In this document: positions 52,595 through 61,061 of the stretch, in pieces
Position numbering within the stretch: the first letter of the stretch is position 1
Layout: each line of letters begins with the position of its first letter
Assembly: GCA_021325655.1 (NCBI GenBank)
Contig: JAJPGT010000043.1
Span: 62,001-126,000, forward strand
Length of the DNA stretch: 64,000 nt
Direction of reading: 5' to 3'
Source of the DNA: Pseudomonadota bacterium
GTDB lineage: Bacteria > Chloroflexota > UBA6077 > JAJPGT01
Notes under the pieces: model-generated
What the model saw: the letters and a program-made list of their open reading frames with translations, nothing else
Databases searched by the model: none
What the model was told of the DNA's origin: nothing
Translations under genes and position numbers: made by a program

Positions 52595-52754
52595 CGGTGC
52601 CTCGCCCGCGGCCCACCTGGCTGATCCCTGGCCGGCCTCAGCCCCATCCCTCTTTGCCGCACGGAGGGAGACGGGCGTGGCACGCGACACAGGGGAGGGC
52701 CAGGCCCCCGGGCAGGCAGGTGGGCCAGGTCAGCCGGACGCCGCACTGGTCGAG

Positions 52755-53573
52755 CTACTGGATGCTGTAGGCGACGTTCACTGTGATGCGGATCTCGGTG
52801 GTGCCGGGCTGGATCGGGGGCGCCGTCGCTGGCGCCGCGGCCGGCGCCGCTACACCCCGCTCCAGCGGCACGGGGGTGGGTGGCACGCTGACGCTCTCGC
52901 TGATGCTCATCGGCTTGCCGAGCGCCACCCCGGCGGCCGCGGCCAACTGCTCCGCCTTGTGCCGAGCATCCTGCATCGCCTGCGTGCGCGCTTGGTCCGC
53001 CGCTGCCTGCGGATTGCTCACCTCGAAGCTGAGCCCCTGGACGGTGGTGGCACCGACGTTGATCACCGCGTCGGCGATGTCTCCCACGCGGTTCACGTCG
53101 TGGATCTTGACGCTGACCAGGTTGTTCACGCGGAACCCGCGGAGCGTGGGCGCCCCGTTCTGGGGAAAGTCGTACTCGGGATTGACGCTGAAGCTCACTG
53201 TCTGGATGTCGTCCTTGGCGATACCCATACTGGCAAGCTGGTTGACAACCGCGTTCATCCGCTGCGAGGCGTCCTGTTCCGCCTGGGCCAGCGAGCGGTT
53301 GAACACCTCCACACCCAGTGTCATCCGCGCTAGGTCAGGCTGTGTGGTGACCCGACCTTCGCCCATGACGTTGATCGTCGGCGCGGGCGGCGTCTGATCC
53401 GCCGCCACAAATGCCGCCGGGGCCGCACCGGCGGCTGGCGCGGCCTGGGCGACGGGCGCCAGCGGGGCCTGCCGTACAGGCGCGGCGGCACCGCGGCCGA
53501 GCAGCAGGGAGATGCCGAGGGTGCCTGCCGCGGCCACCACGGCCGCAAACAGCGCTACGCGGCTGATCGACAT
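52755..53573 (-). CDS. SIMPL-domain (DUF541) exported protein
   Basis: 272 aa. N-terminal signal or membrane anchor (about 5-26) and an Ala/Pro-rich linker, then the SIMPL domain from about 68 (NVMGEGRVTTQPDLARMTLGVE, FSVNPEYDF, RGFRVNNLVSVKI, DARHKAEQLAAAAGVALGKP). The family is periplasmic or surface-exposed and linked to stress. ATG after GGAGGAGGGG. Downstream of the ECF sigma/anti-sigma pair, possibly a regulon member. Confidence 0.9.
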   Translation of the reverse strand: MSISRVALFAAVVAAAGTLGISLLLGRGAAAPVRQAPLAPVAQAAPAAGAAPAAFVAADQTPPAPTINVMGEGRVTTQPDLARMTLGVEVFNRSLAQAEQDASQRMNAVVNQLASMGIAKDDIQTVSFSVNPEYDFPQNGAPTLRGFRVNNLVSVKIHDVNRVGDIADAVINVGATTVQGLSFEVSNPQAAADQARTQAMQDARHKAEQLAAAAGVALGKPMSISESVSVPPTPVPLERGVAAPAAAPATAPPIQPGTTEIRITVNVAYSIQ

Positions 53574-53682
53574 ACGCGGTTCCCCTCCTCCGCCGAACAG
53601 TACGAGATAGCTCGCAGGCGCAGGCCGTCACGAACGAGCGCTGCGCGGCTCCAGACACGGCTCCGTGGGCCTGTCGATGCGC

Positions 53683-54387
53683 TCAGGCGCGCTCCAGCCG
53701 GAGCCGGTGCCCCAGAAGCCAGGTGGCGCCGCTGAAGATCAGCGCGAGCAGACCCGAAAGCAGTTCCCAGGGCCAGAACCGTGGCATCCCGGACGCGGCC
53801 GCGTCTAAGGGCTTAACGAGCCGGCCCGCTCCTGGTTGCTGGTCGGCGGCCGTCGGAGTAGGCAGTGGAACGATCGTCCCCAACGCGCTCACCCGAGCGC
53901 CACCGCGCGCACTGAATGCTTCGGTGCCCGCTGTCTGCTCGGTCTCAGTCGCACTCGAACGGGGCAGCGCCGCGGGCCTGGTAGCGGTCACGGAGTCGCT
54001 CGGCGGCACGGTAGGGGACGACGCGGCCAACCCGATCTTTGGCGCCGAGCTCGTGGCTGGCGCCGGGCTGGGCGCCAGCAGATCGACCATAAACAGGATC
54101 ACGAACAGGGCTGCGGCAATCGCCGACGTGACACGCATCCAGGGTAGCGCACTCGCCACCAGGCGCTGGCGCCGGGCGGGCGGACCGAGGCGGAAATCCC
54201 GTGGCGGCCGCAGCATCGGCAGCGCCTGCAGGAGCCTGACTGTGGTCTCGAGTTCCTGAGCGCGCTGCCGACAGCGCTCGCACTCAGCCAGATGCGCCTG
54301 GACCCGACGTGCCACAGGGGGGTTGAGCCGTCCATCCAGATACTCCGAGAGGAGCTGCTCGCTGAGGTGCTCCAGGGGCTCCGCCAT
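53683..54387 (-). CDS. Anti-sigma factor with zinc finger
   Basis: 234 aa. N-terminal anti-sigma zinc-binding domain with H-x3-C-x2-C in HLAECERCRQRA (about 32-43), then a membrane helix (about 86-106), a Ser/Thr/Pro-rich extracytoplasmic region and a second hydrophobic helix near the C-terminus (about 206-226). It starts 20 bases after the ECF sigma stop and should hold that sigma factor at the membrane. Confidence 0.9.
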   Translation of the reverse strand: MAEPLEHLSEQLLSEYLDGRLNPPVARRVQAHLAECERCRQRAQELETTVRLLQALPMLRPPRDFRLGPPARRQRLVASALPWMRVTSAIAAALFVILFMVDLLAPSPAPATSSAPKIGLAASSPTVPPSDSVTATRPAALPRSSATETEQTAGTEAFSARGGARVSALGTIVPLPTPTAADQQPGAGRLVKPLDAAASGMPRFWPWELLSGLLALIFSGATWLLGHRLRLERA

Positions 54388-54407
54388 GCTCGTTCAGGTG
54401 CTCCACT

Positions 54408-55013
54408 CTAAGGACGCCGCGCCCCCCCCGGAAGTTCCCCGTGCAGCGCCAGGAAATCGCGGAGCTGGGCCCGGCCACGGCTGAGCCGGGACTTGATGGT
54501 ACCAACCGGAACCCGGAGGATCGCGGCCGCTTCTTCGTAGGACGCGCCCTGCACGTCGCAAAGCACTACGACCAGCCGCATGTCCGGCGGGAGACGCCCC
54601 AGCCCATCCTGGATCGCCGCGGCGGTCTCCGCGGTGAGCGTGACCGGCTCCGGCCCGGCGGCCGGGTCGGGCAGTAGCGTGTCCGCGTTCACCTGCTCCA
54701 GCAGTGCCTCCAGCGAGTCCGCGGGGCGCCGCTGTCGGCGGCGGAGCTGGTCGTAGCAGACGTTGACCGCGATTCGGAGCAGCCAGCTCCGGAACGAGCC
54801 ACCGCGGAACGACCCGAGCCCACGATAGGCTGAGAGGAATGTCTCCTGCGTCGCGTCCGCGGCGTCCTCCGCGTCCGAGAGAGTGCGGTAGGCCAGGTTG
54901 TAGACGAGCGTCTGATAGCGCAGGACGAGCGCGTTGAATGCCTCGAGATCACCATCGCAGGCGGCCTCCAGCCACGCCTGCTCAAGGGCGTCGACAGGAA
55001 GCGCAGAGGTCAC
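54408..55013 (-). CDS. ECF (sigma-70 family) RNA polymerase sigma factor
   Basis: 201 aa. Sigma region 2 (about 20-85: FNALVLRYQTLVYNLAYRTL, DAEDAADATQETFLSAYRGL, SFRSWLLRIAVNVCYDQLRR) and region 4 (about 130-190: LPPDMRLVVVLCDVQGASYE, LRVPVGTIKSRLSRGRAQLR). GTG at 55013 chosen because GAGAGGGG precedes it; GTG at 55043 is possible. Cotranscribed with its anti-sigma factor. The leader is about 185 nt and contains a 28-bp palindrome. Confidence 0.93.
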   Translation of the reverse strand: MTSALPVDALEQAWLEAACDGDLEAFNALVLRYQTLVYNLAYRTLSDAEDAADATQETFLSAYRGLGSFRGGSFRSWLLRIAVNVCYDQLRRRQRRPADSLEALLEQVNADTLLPDPAAGPEPVTLTAETAAAIQDGLGRLPPDMRLVVVLCDVQGASYEEAAAILRVPVGTIKSRLSRGRAQLRDFLALHGELPGGARRP

Positions 55014-55106
55014 CAGCCCGGCCCCTCTCAGCTCAGCAGCCACTCAGCCGCTGCGCATGGGCTGGCGCGGCGGGCGGACCTGGCGAGCAGGTCGCTACCG
55101 GGAGAG

Positions 55107-55134
55107 CCGGCATCGACGGTACCGTCGATGCCGG
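55107..55134 (-). promoter_or_regulatory. 28-bp perfect palindrome in the sigma-factor leader
   Basis: Arms CCGGCATCGACGGT (55107-55120) and ACCGTCGATGCCGG (55121-55134). As RNA: a 12-bp stem closed by a GTAC tetraloop, about 95 bases before the sigma start codon and downstream of its predicted promoter. No T-tract. Could be a leader hairpin, a terminator for the upstream zinc-ribbon gene or a DNA-binding site. Confidence 0.65.
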
Positions 55135-55204
55135 GCGACGTGGGCTAGGCCATGGAGCTACCAGGGACACCTCTGGCCCCCCAGGCTCAAGAGAGCTGCA
55201 CCCG

Positions 55205-55234
55205 ATTCTAGTGCTGCCCGCGGCTGGCAGGCAA
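55205..55234 (-). promoter_or_regulatory. Candidate promoter of the sigma/anti-sigma operon
   Basis: Minus strand: TTGCCT (55234-55229), 18-base spacer, TAGAAT (55210-55205). The spacer contains CTGCC...GGCAG half-sites similar to the palindrome at the zinc-ribbon promoter. Confidence 0.5.
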
Positions 55235-55253
55235 TAGCTACGCGGAGGCCGGG

Positions 55254-55475
55254 CTAGCCACGAGCGCGCTCGACCACGTCCAGCAGCAGCGCCGCGTGCC
55301 CGGGCTCGGTCGCCTCCAGGTAGACGGACCCACCACAGCGGCAGCAGCGCAGGCGGCGAGACGGGGTGCTGTCAGAGGGCAAGCAGCCCTTGCTCGGGGT
55401 GAACACGCTGCCCGCAAGCTGGCCGGTCTGAAACCCACACAACAGGCAGATGACGTCGTAGGCAGAAGCGGACAT
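55254..55475 (-). CDS. Small zinc-ribbon protein
   Basis: 73 aa with two CxxC knuckles (CLLC at 10-13, CRCG region CCRC near 43-46), so a probable single zinc ribbon; remainder unrecognised. ATG after CCGGAGC. It has its own promoter with a palindrome on the -10, and lies upstream of the sigma-factor operon. Function unknown. Confidence 0.65.
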   Translation of the reverse strand: MSASAYDVICLLCGFQTGQLAGSVFTPSKGCLPSDSTPSRRLRCCRCGGSVYLEATEPGHAALLLDVVERARG

Positions 55476-55884
55476 CGAGAGCTCCGGAGACGGGATCGGC
55501 CCGATGATCGCCCGGGCGGAGGACGGCTGCCATTATGGCAGCGCGACTCCTGGTCGACAAGCGGACACGCATCTCAAACGCGCCGCAACGGCGGGCCAGG
55601 GCCGCGCCAGGGCTTACTTCGTTACCCTCTCCCGTTGCAGCCCCCCGCCAGAGCAGGCGCTGCCGCCCTCAGCCCCGGCGCGGCCGCGCCGATTCTAGCG
55701 GGTTCGCGGTCACGAGCGCATACCCCCCACTGCTGGCACCAGCAGCAGTAGGATGAGCCCGACGAAGAGCACAGCAGAAATACCAGTTGCACGAGCCTGC
55801 CTCTCCCGTGCGCCGCTTGACGCACGCCGCGTGCCGGGCGTGCTAGCATTGCGTACCCACCGTGCATCCCCTGGTCCGAAACAG
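55476..55884. other. 409-base divergent intergenic region
   Basis: It contains the zinc-ribbon promoter and palindrome at its left, a further TAGAAT box on the minus strand (55697-55692) without a good -35, and on the plus strand TGCTAGCAT (extended -10, TAGCAT at 55844-55849) with TTGACG 21 bases upstream, probably serving the metalloprotease-like gene. No convincing gene inside. Confidence 0.4.
55526..55560 (-). promoter_or_regulatory. Promoter and palindromic operator of the zinc-ribbon gene
   Basis: Minus strand: TTGTCG (55560-55555), 17-base spacer, CATAAT (55537-55532). The palindrome GCTGCCAT-T-ATGGCAGC (55526-55542) is centred on the -10, as expected for a repressor site. Predicted leader about 50 nt. 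Confidence 0.55.
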
Positions 55885-57054
55885 ATGGACGTCGCGCTCC
55901 CACAATCGCTCTCCTGGCCGCCTGCGGCCAGACGTGCGCGCTGGCGTCCAGGCCGGACCTATCTGGTCGCAGCGACGCTCTTCCTGCTCACCATCGTCCG
56001 CGCTCACCAGAGCGACAGTTCGCTCGCCAGCGCCGTCGGCCCCTATCGCTTCAACCTGGTCGCCTGGGAGGAGCGCGCCCTTGGGGCGCGCCTCGTCCGG
56101 ATCCTCCCGCCGCTGCTCGGACAGACGAACCAGGCGCCCACCGCCGAGCCACTACGGGCCTACTTCGCCGCCAGCACGCCTGACGAGCGCCAGCGCCTGC
56201 GCCCCGCGGCCGAAGCGGCGATCGAGGCGGAGGTCAGCCGGGAAGCGACCGCCGAGGGGCTGGCACTGCCTCTGCCCTGGCGCGCCCCACTGCTCTTCCC
56301 CCCTGTCAGCACCTGGATCGGCCCGCCGCCCCAGGTGCTGATCGTCTCGCCACGCGAACGGATCGAGGTTCGCGAATCGGTGCTGCTCGATCCGGACACC
56401 CCGCTGTCCGGGGCGGAGGCGGTCGAGGCTCGGGCAGACGCCACGGGCGTGTCGTCGCTGGTCGTGCCCGTCGGCGGGCTCTCCACCTATCCGAGCATGG
56501 TGCTCGACTCGCCCTCGCCCGAGGGAGTGATCGCCGCCGCCGCGCACGAGTGGACCCACGGCTACCTCTTCTTCCACCCGCTGGGCCAGGCCTATTTCGC
56601 CAGCTACGACAGCCGCGAGATCAACGAAACGGTGGCCGACCTGGTTGGCCGCGAGCTGGCCACGCGCATCGTGCGCCGCCTGGGCCTGTCCCCCCCGCCG
56701 GCGCCACCCGCGCAGCCGACGAAGCGCGGGTTCGACTTCAACCGCTTCATGCGCGATACCCGGCGCGAGGTCGACCGCCTGCTCGCCAACGGCCAAGTGG
56801 CAGACGCCGAGCGCTACATGGAGCAACGCCGCCAGGAGCTCAACGCCGCCGGCTTCGCCATTCGCAAGCTGAACCAGGCCTACTTCGCCTTCTACGGTAG
56901 CTACACCGAGGGACCGGCCGCCTCGTCTGTAAGCCCGATCCCAGACCAGGTGCATCGGCTCCGCGCCCAGAGCGGCTCACTCGGCGAGTTTCTCCGCCGG
57001 GTGGCGCTGCTGCGCACCGCGGCGGACCTGGCCCACGCCGTCGGCGACTCGTAA
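55885..57054 (+). CDS. Membrane-anchored gluzincin-type metalloprotease-like protein
   Basis: 389 aa. A single N-terminal membrane helix (about 25-40), then an extracytoplasmic region. It has H221-E-W-T-H225 followed by E248-T-V-A-D252, the HExxH...ExxxD arrangement of gluzincins such as thermolysin. The start ATG at 55885 has no ribosome site; upstream extension is possible but reads unlike protein. No named family recognised. Followed 18 bases later by the HD-domain gene. Confidence 0.7.
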   Translation: MDVALPQSLSWPPAARRARWRPGRTYLVAATLFLLTIVRAHQSDSSLASAVGPYRFNLVAWEERALGARLVRILPPLLGQTNQAPTAEPLRAYFAASTPDERQRLRPAAEAAIEAEVSREATAEGLALPLPWRAPLLFPPVSTWIGPPPQVLIVSPRERIEVRESVLLDPDTPLSGAEAVEARADATGVSSLVVPVGGLSTYPSMVLDSPSPEGVIAAAAHEWTHGYLFFHPLGQAYFASYDSREINETVADLVGRELATRIVRRLGLSPPPAPPAQPTKRGFDFNRFMRDTRREVDRLLANGQVADAERYMEQRRQELNAAGFAIRKLNQAYFAFYGSYTEGPAASSVSPIPDQVHRLRAQSGSLGEFLRRVALLRTAADLAHAVGDS

Positions 57055-57072
57055 CACACCAAGGGAGGAGTC

Positions 57073-57663
57073 ATGCCCCACCGCTTCACCCGCGACGACG
57101 CGCTCGCACTGCTGCACGAGTACACCCAGAGCGAGGCGCTGCGCCGCCACGCGCTCGCCGTCGAAGCCTCCATGCGCGCCTACGCCCGCAAGTTCGGCGG
57201 CGACGAGGAGACCTGGGGCATCGTAGGCTTGCTGCACGACTTCGACTACGAGCGCTTTCCCAGCCAAGAGCAGCACCCCTACGAAGGGGCGAAGATCCTG
57301 CGCGAGCGTGGCTGGCCAGAGGAGATCGTCGAGGGCGTGCTCGCCCACGCGCCGTATACGAACACCCCCTACGACACCCCGATGAAGAAGTGCATCTTCG
57401 CGGTCGACGAGCTGAGCGGCTTCATGTACGCCGTCGCGCTGATGTACGGGCGCTCGCTGGACAACGTGGACGTTGCCCGGGTCAAGAAGAAGCTCAAAGA
57501 CAAGAACTTCGCCCGCGGCGTCCTGCGCGAGGACATCTGGCAAGGACTGGAGGTGCTCGGGGTGGACCTGGACGAGCACATCGCCACGGTGCTCGAGGCG
57601 CAGAAGAGCATCGCCCGCGACCTCGGACTGGAGACGGGACCGAGCGCCCCGGCGGAGGGTTGA
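57073..57663 (+). CDS. HD-domain hydrolase
   Basis: 196 aa. HD-type metal phosphohydrolase fold: LRRHALAVEASMRAYARKFG with the first His, GLLHDFDYERFP with the HD pair, ILRERGWPEEIVEGVLAHAP with further His, and KCIFAVDELSGFMYAVALMY. This is the family of predicted hydrolases near 190 aa with no assigned substrate. ATG after GGGAGGAG. Convergent with the next gene, with a 7-base gap. Confidence 0.9.
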   Translation: MPHRFTRDDALALLHEYTQSEALRRHALAVEASMRAYARKFGGDEETWGIVGLLHDFDYERFPSQEQHPYEGAKILRERGWPEEIVEGVLAHAPYTNTPYDTPMKKCIFAVDELSGFMYAVALMYGRSLDNVDVARVKKKLKDKNFARGVLREDIWQGLEVLGVDLDEHIATVLEAQKSIARDLGLETGPSAPAEG

Positions 57664-57670
57664 GCGCGCC

Positions 57671-58879
57671 TTACTCCCCGCACCGCCGGGACCGCAGTGT
57701 TAGCGCCAGGCCAGCCAGGATCACCAGGCCAGGCGTGGCAGCGCAGCTCAGCCCCGAGCTGGCACCGGCCGGTCGCCGCGTCGTGCGGATCCCGGCCACC
57801 CCCGCGCTCGGCTCTCCCTCGGGCGCGAAGCGGATCACCATGATCCGGCCGGGAATGAGCTGCCCGTCATCTGTCAACGGGGACGGGAACGGCGGCAGCG
57901 ACTGGACCTTACCCTCCTTCCACCCCTTGACAGACGGGAGCACCTGCTTCCAGACCTCGGCATCGGGCGCGGTCCACTCGCTCACCGTGTCGCCGGGCTC
58001 GGTCAGGACGTACCGTTCCACTATTCCGTTGCGATACCAGGCGACCCGCAGCAGGTGCGGGAAGTTCGCCGGGTCGTTCTCGTCGCCGATGCCGTCCTCG
58101 ACCTGGACGAAGGGAACGTCCTGGTCGCCGGGATCGAAGAGATAGACCTTGCGGCCCTCCTCCCCGTCGCGCACCTGTTTGGCGCGGTCGCGGTAGTTGC
58201 GGAACTCGTCCAGGTACTTGTGCTCCAGGTCGACCAGCACCCGCTGATTCCGATCCTGGAGCGCGGCGCGCACCGTGCGGACCTGGATGAAGTCCGGCGC
58301 ATCCACCTCGTAGATCGCCCGGGCGAAGTCAACGGGCGAGCCCTCCTGGGCAGAGAGCCGCACCTCCGCCTTGCCCGGCGCATCGTGGCGGATCAGGCGG
58401 TACAGTAGTGCGGGATCACGGGGGTAATAGGTCAGCTCATCGCCCAGGAAGGAGCGGTAGACGATAGCGTGCTGGTCCCGCGTGATCGTCTGGGTGACGA
58501 ACGTGCCGCTGGGGACCTCCAGGCTGAACTCGTCGCCTGGCTGGAGCGCGGCCGGCGAGCGCCCCGGGAACTGCTGCTGAAAGCCAGCCAGCACGAGCTG
58601 GTAGGCTTGCTGGTCCCCCTGGTCGAGGGCGATCAAGGGGAGGTAGGTCTGCGCGATGTCCCAGAGCGTGGCCCCGGGGCCGATCGTGACCCGGTAGCGG
58701 TCGACGTGCCGCGCCTCGTCGGCTCCCAGGGCCCGGACCTTCGCCAGGTCCTCCGCCCGTGCGGGCGCGGCCAGCAGCGCCGCGAGCAGGAGCGCGGCGA
58801 CGAGCGCCGCCGCCACCACCCGACCGATCCCAGCCTCTGCCCTGGCTGCTCTCCCCTCCCAGAGCCAGGCACACAGCAT
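57671..58879 (-). CDS. Secreted LysM-like envelope protein with C-terminal membrane tail
   Basis: 402 aa. Signal peptide (about 18-42, ending APARA), then a LysM/FimV-like segment (YRVTIGPGATLWDIAQTYLP to LQPGDEFSLEVP, about 62-125), a mixed alpha/beta body rich in Asp/Arg, and a C-terminal hydrophobic helix plus basic end (TPGLVILAGLALTLRSRR). The terminal layout resembles cell-surface sorting tails, but no LPxTG is present. Start uncertain: no ribosome site before the ATG at 58879. Function unknown. Confidence 0.75.
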   Translation of the reverse strand: MLCAWLWEGRAARAEAGIGRVVAAALVAALLLAALLAAPARAEDLAKVRALGADEARHVDRYRVTIGPGATLWDIAQTYLPLIALDQGDQQAYQLVLAGFQQQFPGRSPAALQPGDEFSLEVPSGTFVTQTITRDQHAIVYRSFLGDELTYYPRDPALLYRLIRHDAPGKAEVRLSAQEGSPVDFARAIYEVDAPDFIQVRTVRAALQDRNQRVLVDLEHKYLDEFRNYRDRAKQVRDGEEGRKVYLFDPGDQDVPFVQVEDGIGDENDPANFPHLLRVAWYRNGIVERYVLTEPGDTVSEWTAPDAEVWKQVLPSVKGWKEGKVQSLPPFPSPLTDDGQLIPGRIMVIRFAPEGEPSAGVAGIRTTRRPAGASSGLSCAATPGLVILAGLALTLRSRRCGE

Positions 58880-58931
58880 GGGCTACACCAGCGGCGGGGT
58901 TGCTGCTGCAGAAGCTATGCCAGCTCGGCGC

Positions 58932-59711
58932 TCAGCTCGCCTCGCCAGCCGCCTGGTACGTCAGGGCGCGCGCCTGGCGCACCGTCTCCCACTCGAAGTA
59001 CGCGAGCGCGAGCGAGAGCACTAGGCCCAGTGCACCGTCACGGTATCCGTGCAGCGTCACGAAGCGCCGCCAGAACTCCCGCAGCGGCGCGCCGAGTAGC
59101 GCGCGGGCGCGGGGCCGGCCAGCGCGGGCGCGGGTGCGCGCCGCCAACGCGGTGTAGCGCCGCTGCTTGGCCCAGAACTCGGAGAGGCTCGCGTAGTTCA
59201 AGTGAATCAGCGGCTCGCGGAGGCGCCCGACCGGCCCGTCGACCGTCGCTACCTCGTGTACCAGACGGGTTTCATCGTAGCGAGCGCGGGCGCGGCGCAG
59301 CAACCGGAGCTGCTCATCCGGGTACCAGCCGGTGCCGCGCATCCAGCGCCCCAGGATGCGGTTCCGGCGCGGAATCCAGTAGCCGGCGTCGCCGCCCCGC
59401 ACCGCCTGGCGGATCTCGGCCGCCAGCCCTGGACTGACCCGCTCGTCGGCATCCACGAACAGCACCCAGTCACCCCGGGCCAGCTCCAGCCCAGCGTTCC
59501 GCAAGGCGCCGAAGCTGGCGAACCCCCGCTGCTCGATCCGCGCTCCCAGCCGGCGGGCAATCGCTTCGGTCGCGTCCCGACTCTCCGGGTCGAGCAGCAC
59601 CAGCACCTCGTCGGCCCAGGCCAGGCTGCGCAGGCAGGGCTCGATGTAGTCCGCCTCGTCGCGCGCCAGCACCACCGCGCTGATCTTAGGGCTGCTGGAG
59701 GTGGGTAGCAT
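58932..59711 (-). CDS. Glycosyltransferase family 2
   Basis: 259 aa. GT-A fold: ISAVVLARDEADYIEPCLRSL, DEVLVLLDPESRDAT, GDWVLFVDADERVSPGLAAE with the metal-binding DAD, and a C-terminal region with hydrophobic helix (about 215-240). Similar to lipopolysaccharide core or glycolipid beta-glycosyltransferases of the WaaE type. Start chosen at ATG 59711; a TTG at 59741 overlaps the preceding gene. Acceptor unknown. Confidence 0.88.
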   Translation of the reverse strand: MLPTSSSPKISAVVLARDEADYIEPCLRSLAWADEVLVLLDPESRDATEAIARRLGARIEQRGFASFGALRNAGLELARGDWVLFVDADERVSPGLAAEIRQAVRGGDAGYWIPRRNRILGRWMRGTGWYPDEQLRLLRRARARYDETRLVHEVATVDGPVGRLREPLIHLNYASLSEFWAKQRRYTALAARTRARAGRPRARALLGAPLREFWRRFVTLHGYRDGALGLVLSLALAYFEWETVRQARALTYQAAGEAS

Positions 59712-59724
59712 CGCCCGCGGGGAT

Positions 59725-60930
59725 TCAGTAGCCAAGCTCAATCCAGGTGCCGCCGATCTTGTCTTCCTGGAAATCGAACCCTTCGTGGATCAGGCCGGCG
59801 TACAGAAAGATCCGGTTCTGGCGCGGGCCGCGCGCTGGATCCTGGTCCGGCCCGTGCAGCATCCGAATCCCTCCGCGGACCACCACCTCCTCGCCGGGCT
59901 GCAGGTCGTGCCCAAAGCCCCAGCGATAGGCGTACTTGGAGGCCGCGGCGGCCGGCGAGCCGGCCCAGTCCACCCCCACCCGCCAGAGCCCAGCCTTGTC
60001 CGCGAAGCGGTGGTCGGCAATGGAGGAGAACGAATCGTAGCTGTCGTAGACGTAGCCCGGATCCGGCCCCTGGGTGCGCAGGACCGTCGCTCCGATGTTC
60101 TTCACCGTGATCGCCACATTGACTACGCCGCCGACCATGAGCTGGCGCGGCGAGAAGTCGACCCGCAGCACCCGGGCGTCGGGCTGGCCGCCAGCCTGGA
60201 GCTGGATCGGCGCACGCGCCAGCGCGACGTTGCCGGCGTTGTCCGACGCCTCGACGACAATCTGGTAGCTGCCATCTGGCAGCGGCACCTCGTTCCGCGT
60301 CCCATCCCACTCCAGCCGGTACTCGCCGGGCGCTTGCAGCTCACGTGGCCCCAGCGGCAGCCGCATCCCATCGACGCTCTGCACGTAGGCGTACACCCGC
60401 GCCTGCTTGGTCAGGCGGTAGCTGATCTGCGCGACGTCGTCCACCCCGTCGAAGTTCGGGGAGATCGCCGGTGGGTAGACCGCCAAGTTGTCCACGCTCG
60501 GCGCCGTGACGTCGGCGCGCTCCACCTGGACCGGCAGCACCTCAGAGCGGACCGCCCCATCGGCGGTGACAGCGACGACGAGCTGGTAGGTGCCGTCAGG
60601 CAGGGTTCGGCGCTGCTCTGGGTCGTCGGGAAGGGGATAGGTGCCGTCGAAGGCGTACTCGTAGTCACCCGGCGCACGCGGCTCGTCGTGGCGAAGCGGG
60701 TAGCGTTGCCCGCCCGGGCCGACCACGTCGATCGAAACCGTCGCCGGCCGCGCCAGCGAGTACTGGAGCACTACCGGACTGCCGGCGCCGCTAGCGTCCA
60801 CCCGGCTGGCCGAGAGCGAGGCGGAGCGGAGCGCCGGGCCGGAGGCACAGCCGAACGCCAGCGAAACGGCGAGCGTGGCGAGCGCCAGCGCGGAGCGGCG
60901 CCGAGTCCGCCAGAGCGAACGAACCAGCAT
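59725..60930 (-). CDS. Lipoprotein with FlgD-like Ig repeats
   Basis: 401 aa. Signal peptide ending in a lipobox (AFGC), then repeated Ig-like beta domains of the FlgD type, each with a LPDGTYQLVV / LPDGSYQIVVEASDNAGN signature. A C-terminal domain (about 270-401) with VGGVVNVAITVKNIG and PGEEVVVRGGIRML resembles CARDB-like folds. Probably a surface structural or binding protein. It precedes the glycosyltransferase gene by 13 bases. Confidence 0.78.
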   Translation of the reverse strand: MLVRSLWRTRRRSALALATLAVSLAFGCASGPALRSASLSASRVDASGAGSPVVLQYSLARPATVSIDVVGPGGQRYPLRHDEPRAPGDYEYAFDGTYPLPDDPEQRRTLPDGTYQLVVAVTADGAVRSEVLPVQVERADVTAPSVDNLAVYPPAISPNFDGVDDVAQISYRLTKQARVYAYVQSVDGMRLPLGPRELQAPGEYRLEWDGTRNEVPLPDGSYQIVVEASDNAGNVALARAPIQLQAGGQPDARVLRVDFSPRQLMVGGVVNVAITVKNIGATVLRTQGPDPGYVYDSYDSFSSIADHRFADKAGLWRVGVDWAGSPAAAASKYAYRWGFGHDLQPGEEVVVRGGIRMLHGPDQDPARGPRQNRIFLYAGLIHEGFDFQEDKIGGTWIELGY

Positions 60931-61061
60931 GACGCGAGATTGTGACACAAACCGCCCCGCCCACGGCAGCCACTGCCCACGCGCTGTTGAATTGCCCGCT
61001 CCATGTGCCCGAGCCTGGTGGTACCATGCCGCCGAGACGTTCCCAGGGTGGGGTCCGCCGC

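Noticed and set aside
55690..55830. Short minus-strand hydrophobic peptide (ISAVLFVGLILLLLVPAVGG)
   Set aside because: No start codon in frame and no ribosome site; probably chance in GC-rich intergenic DNA.
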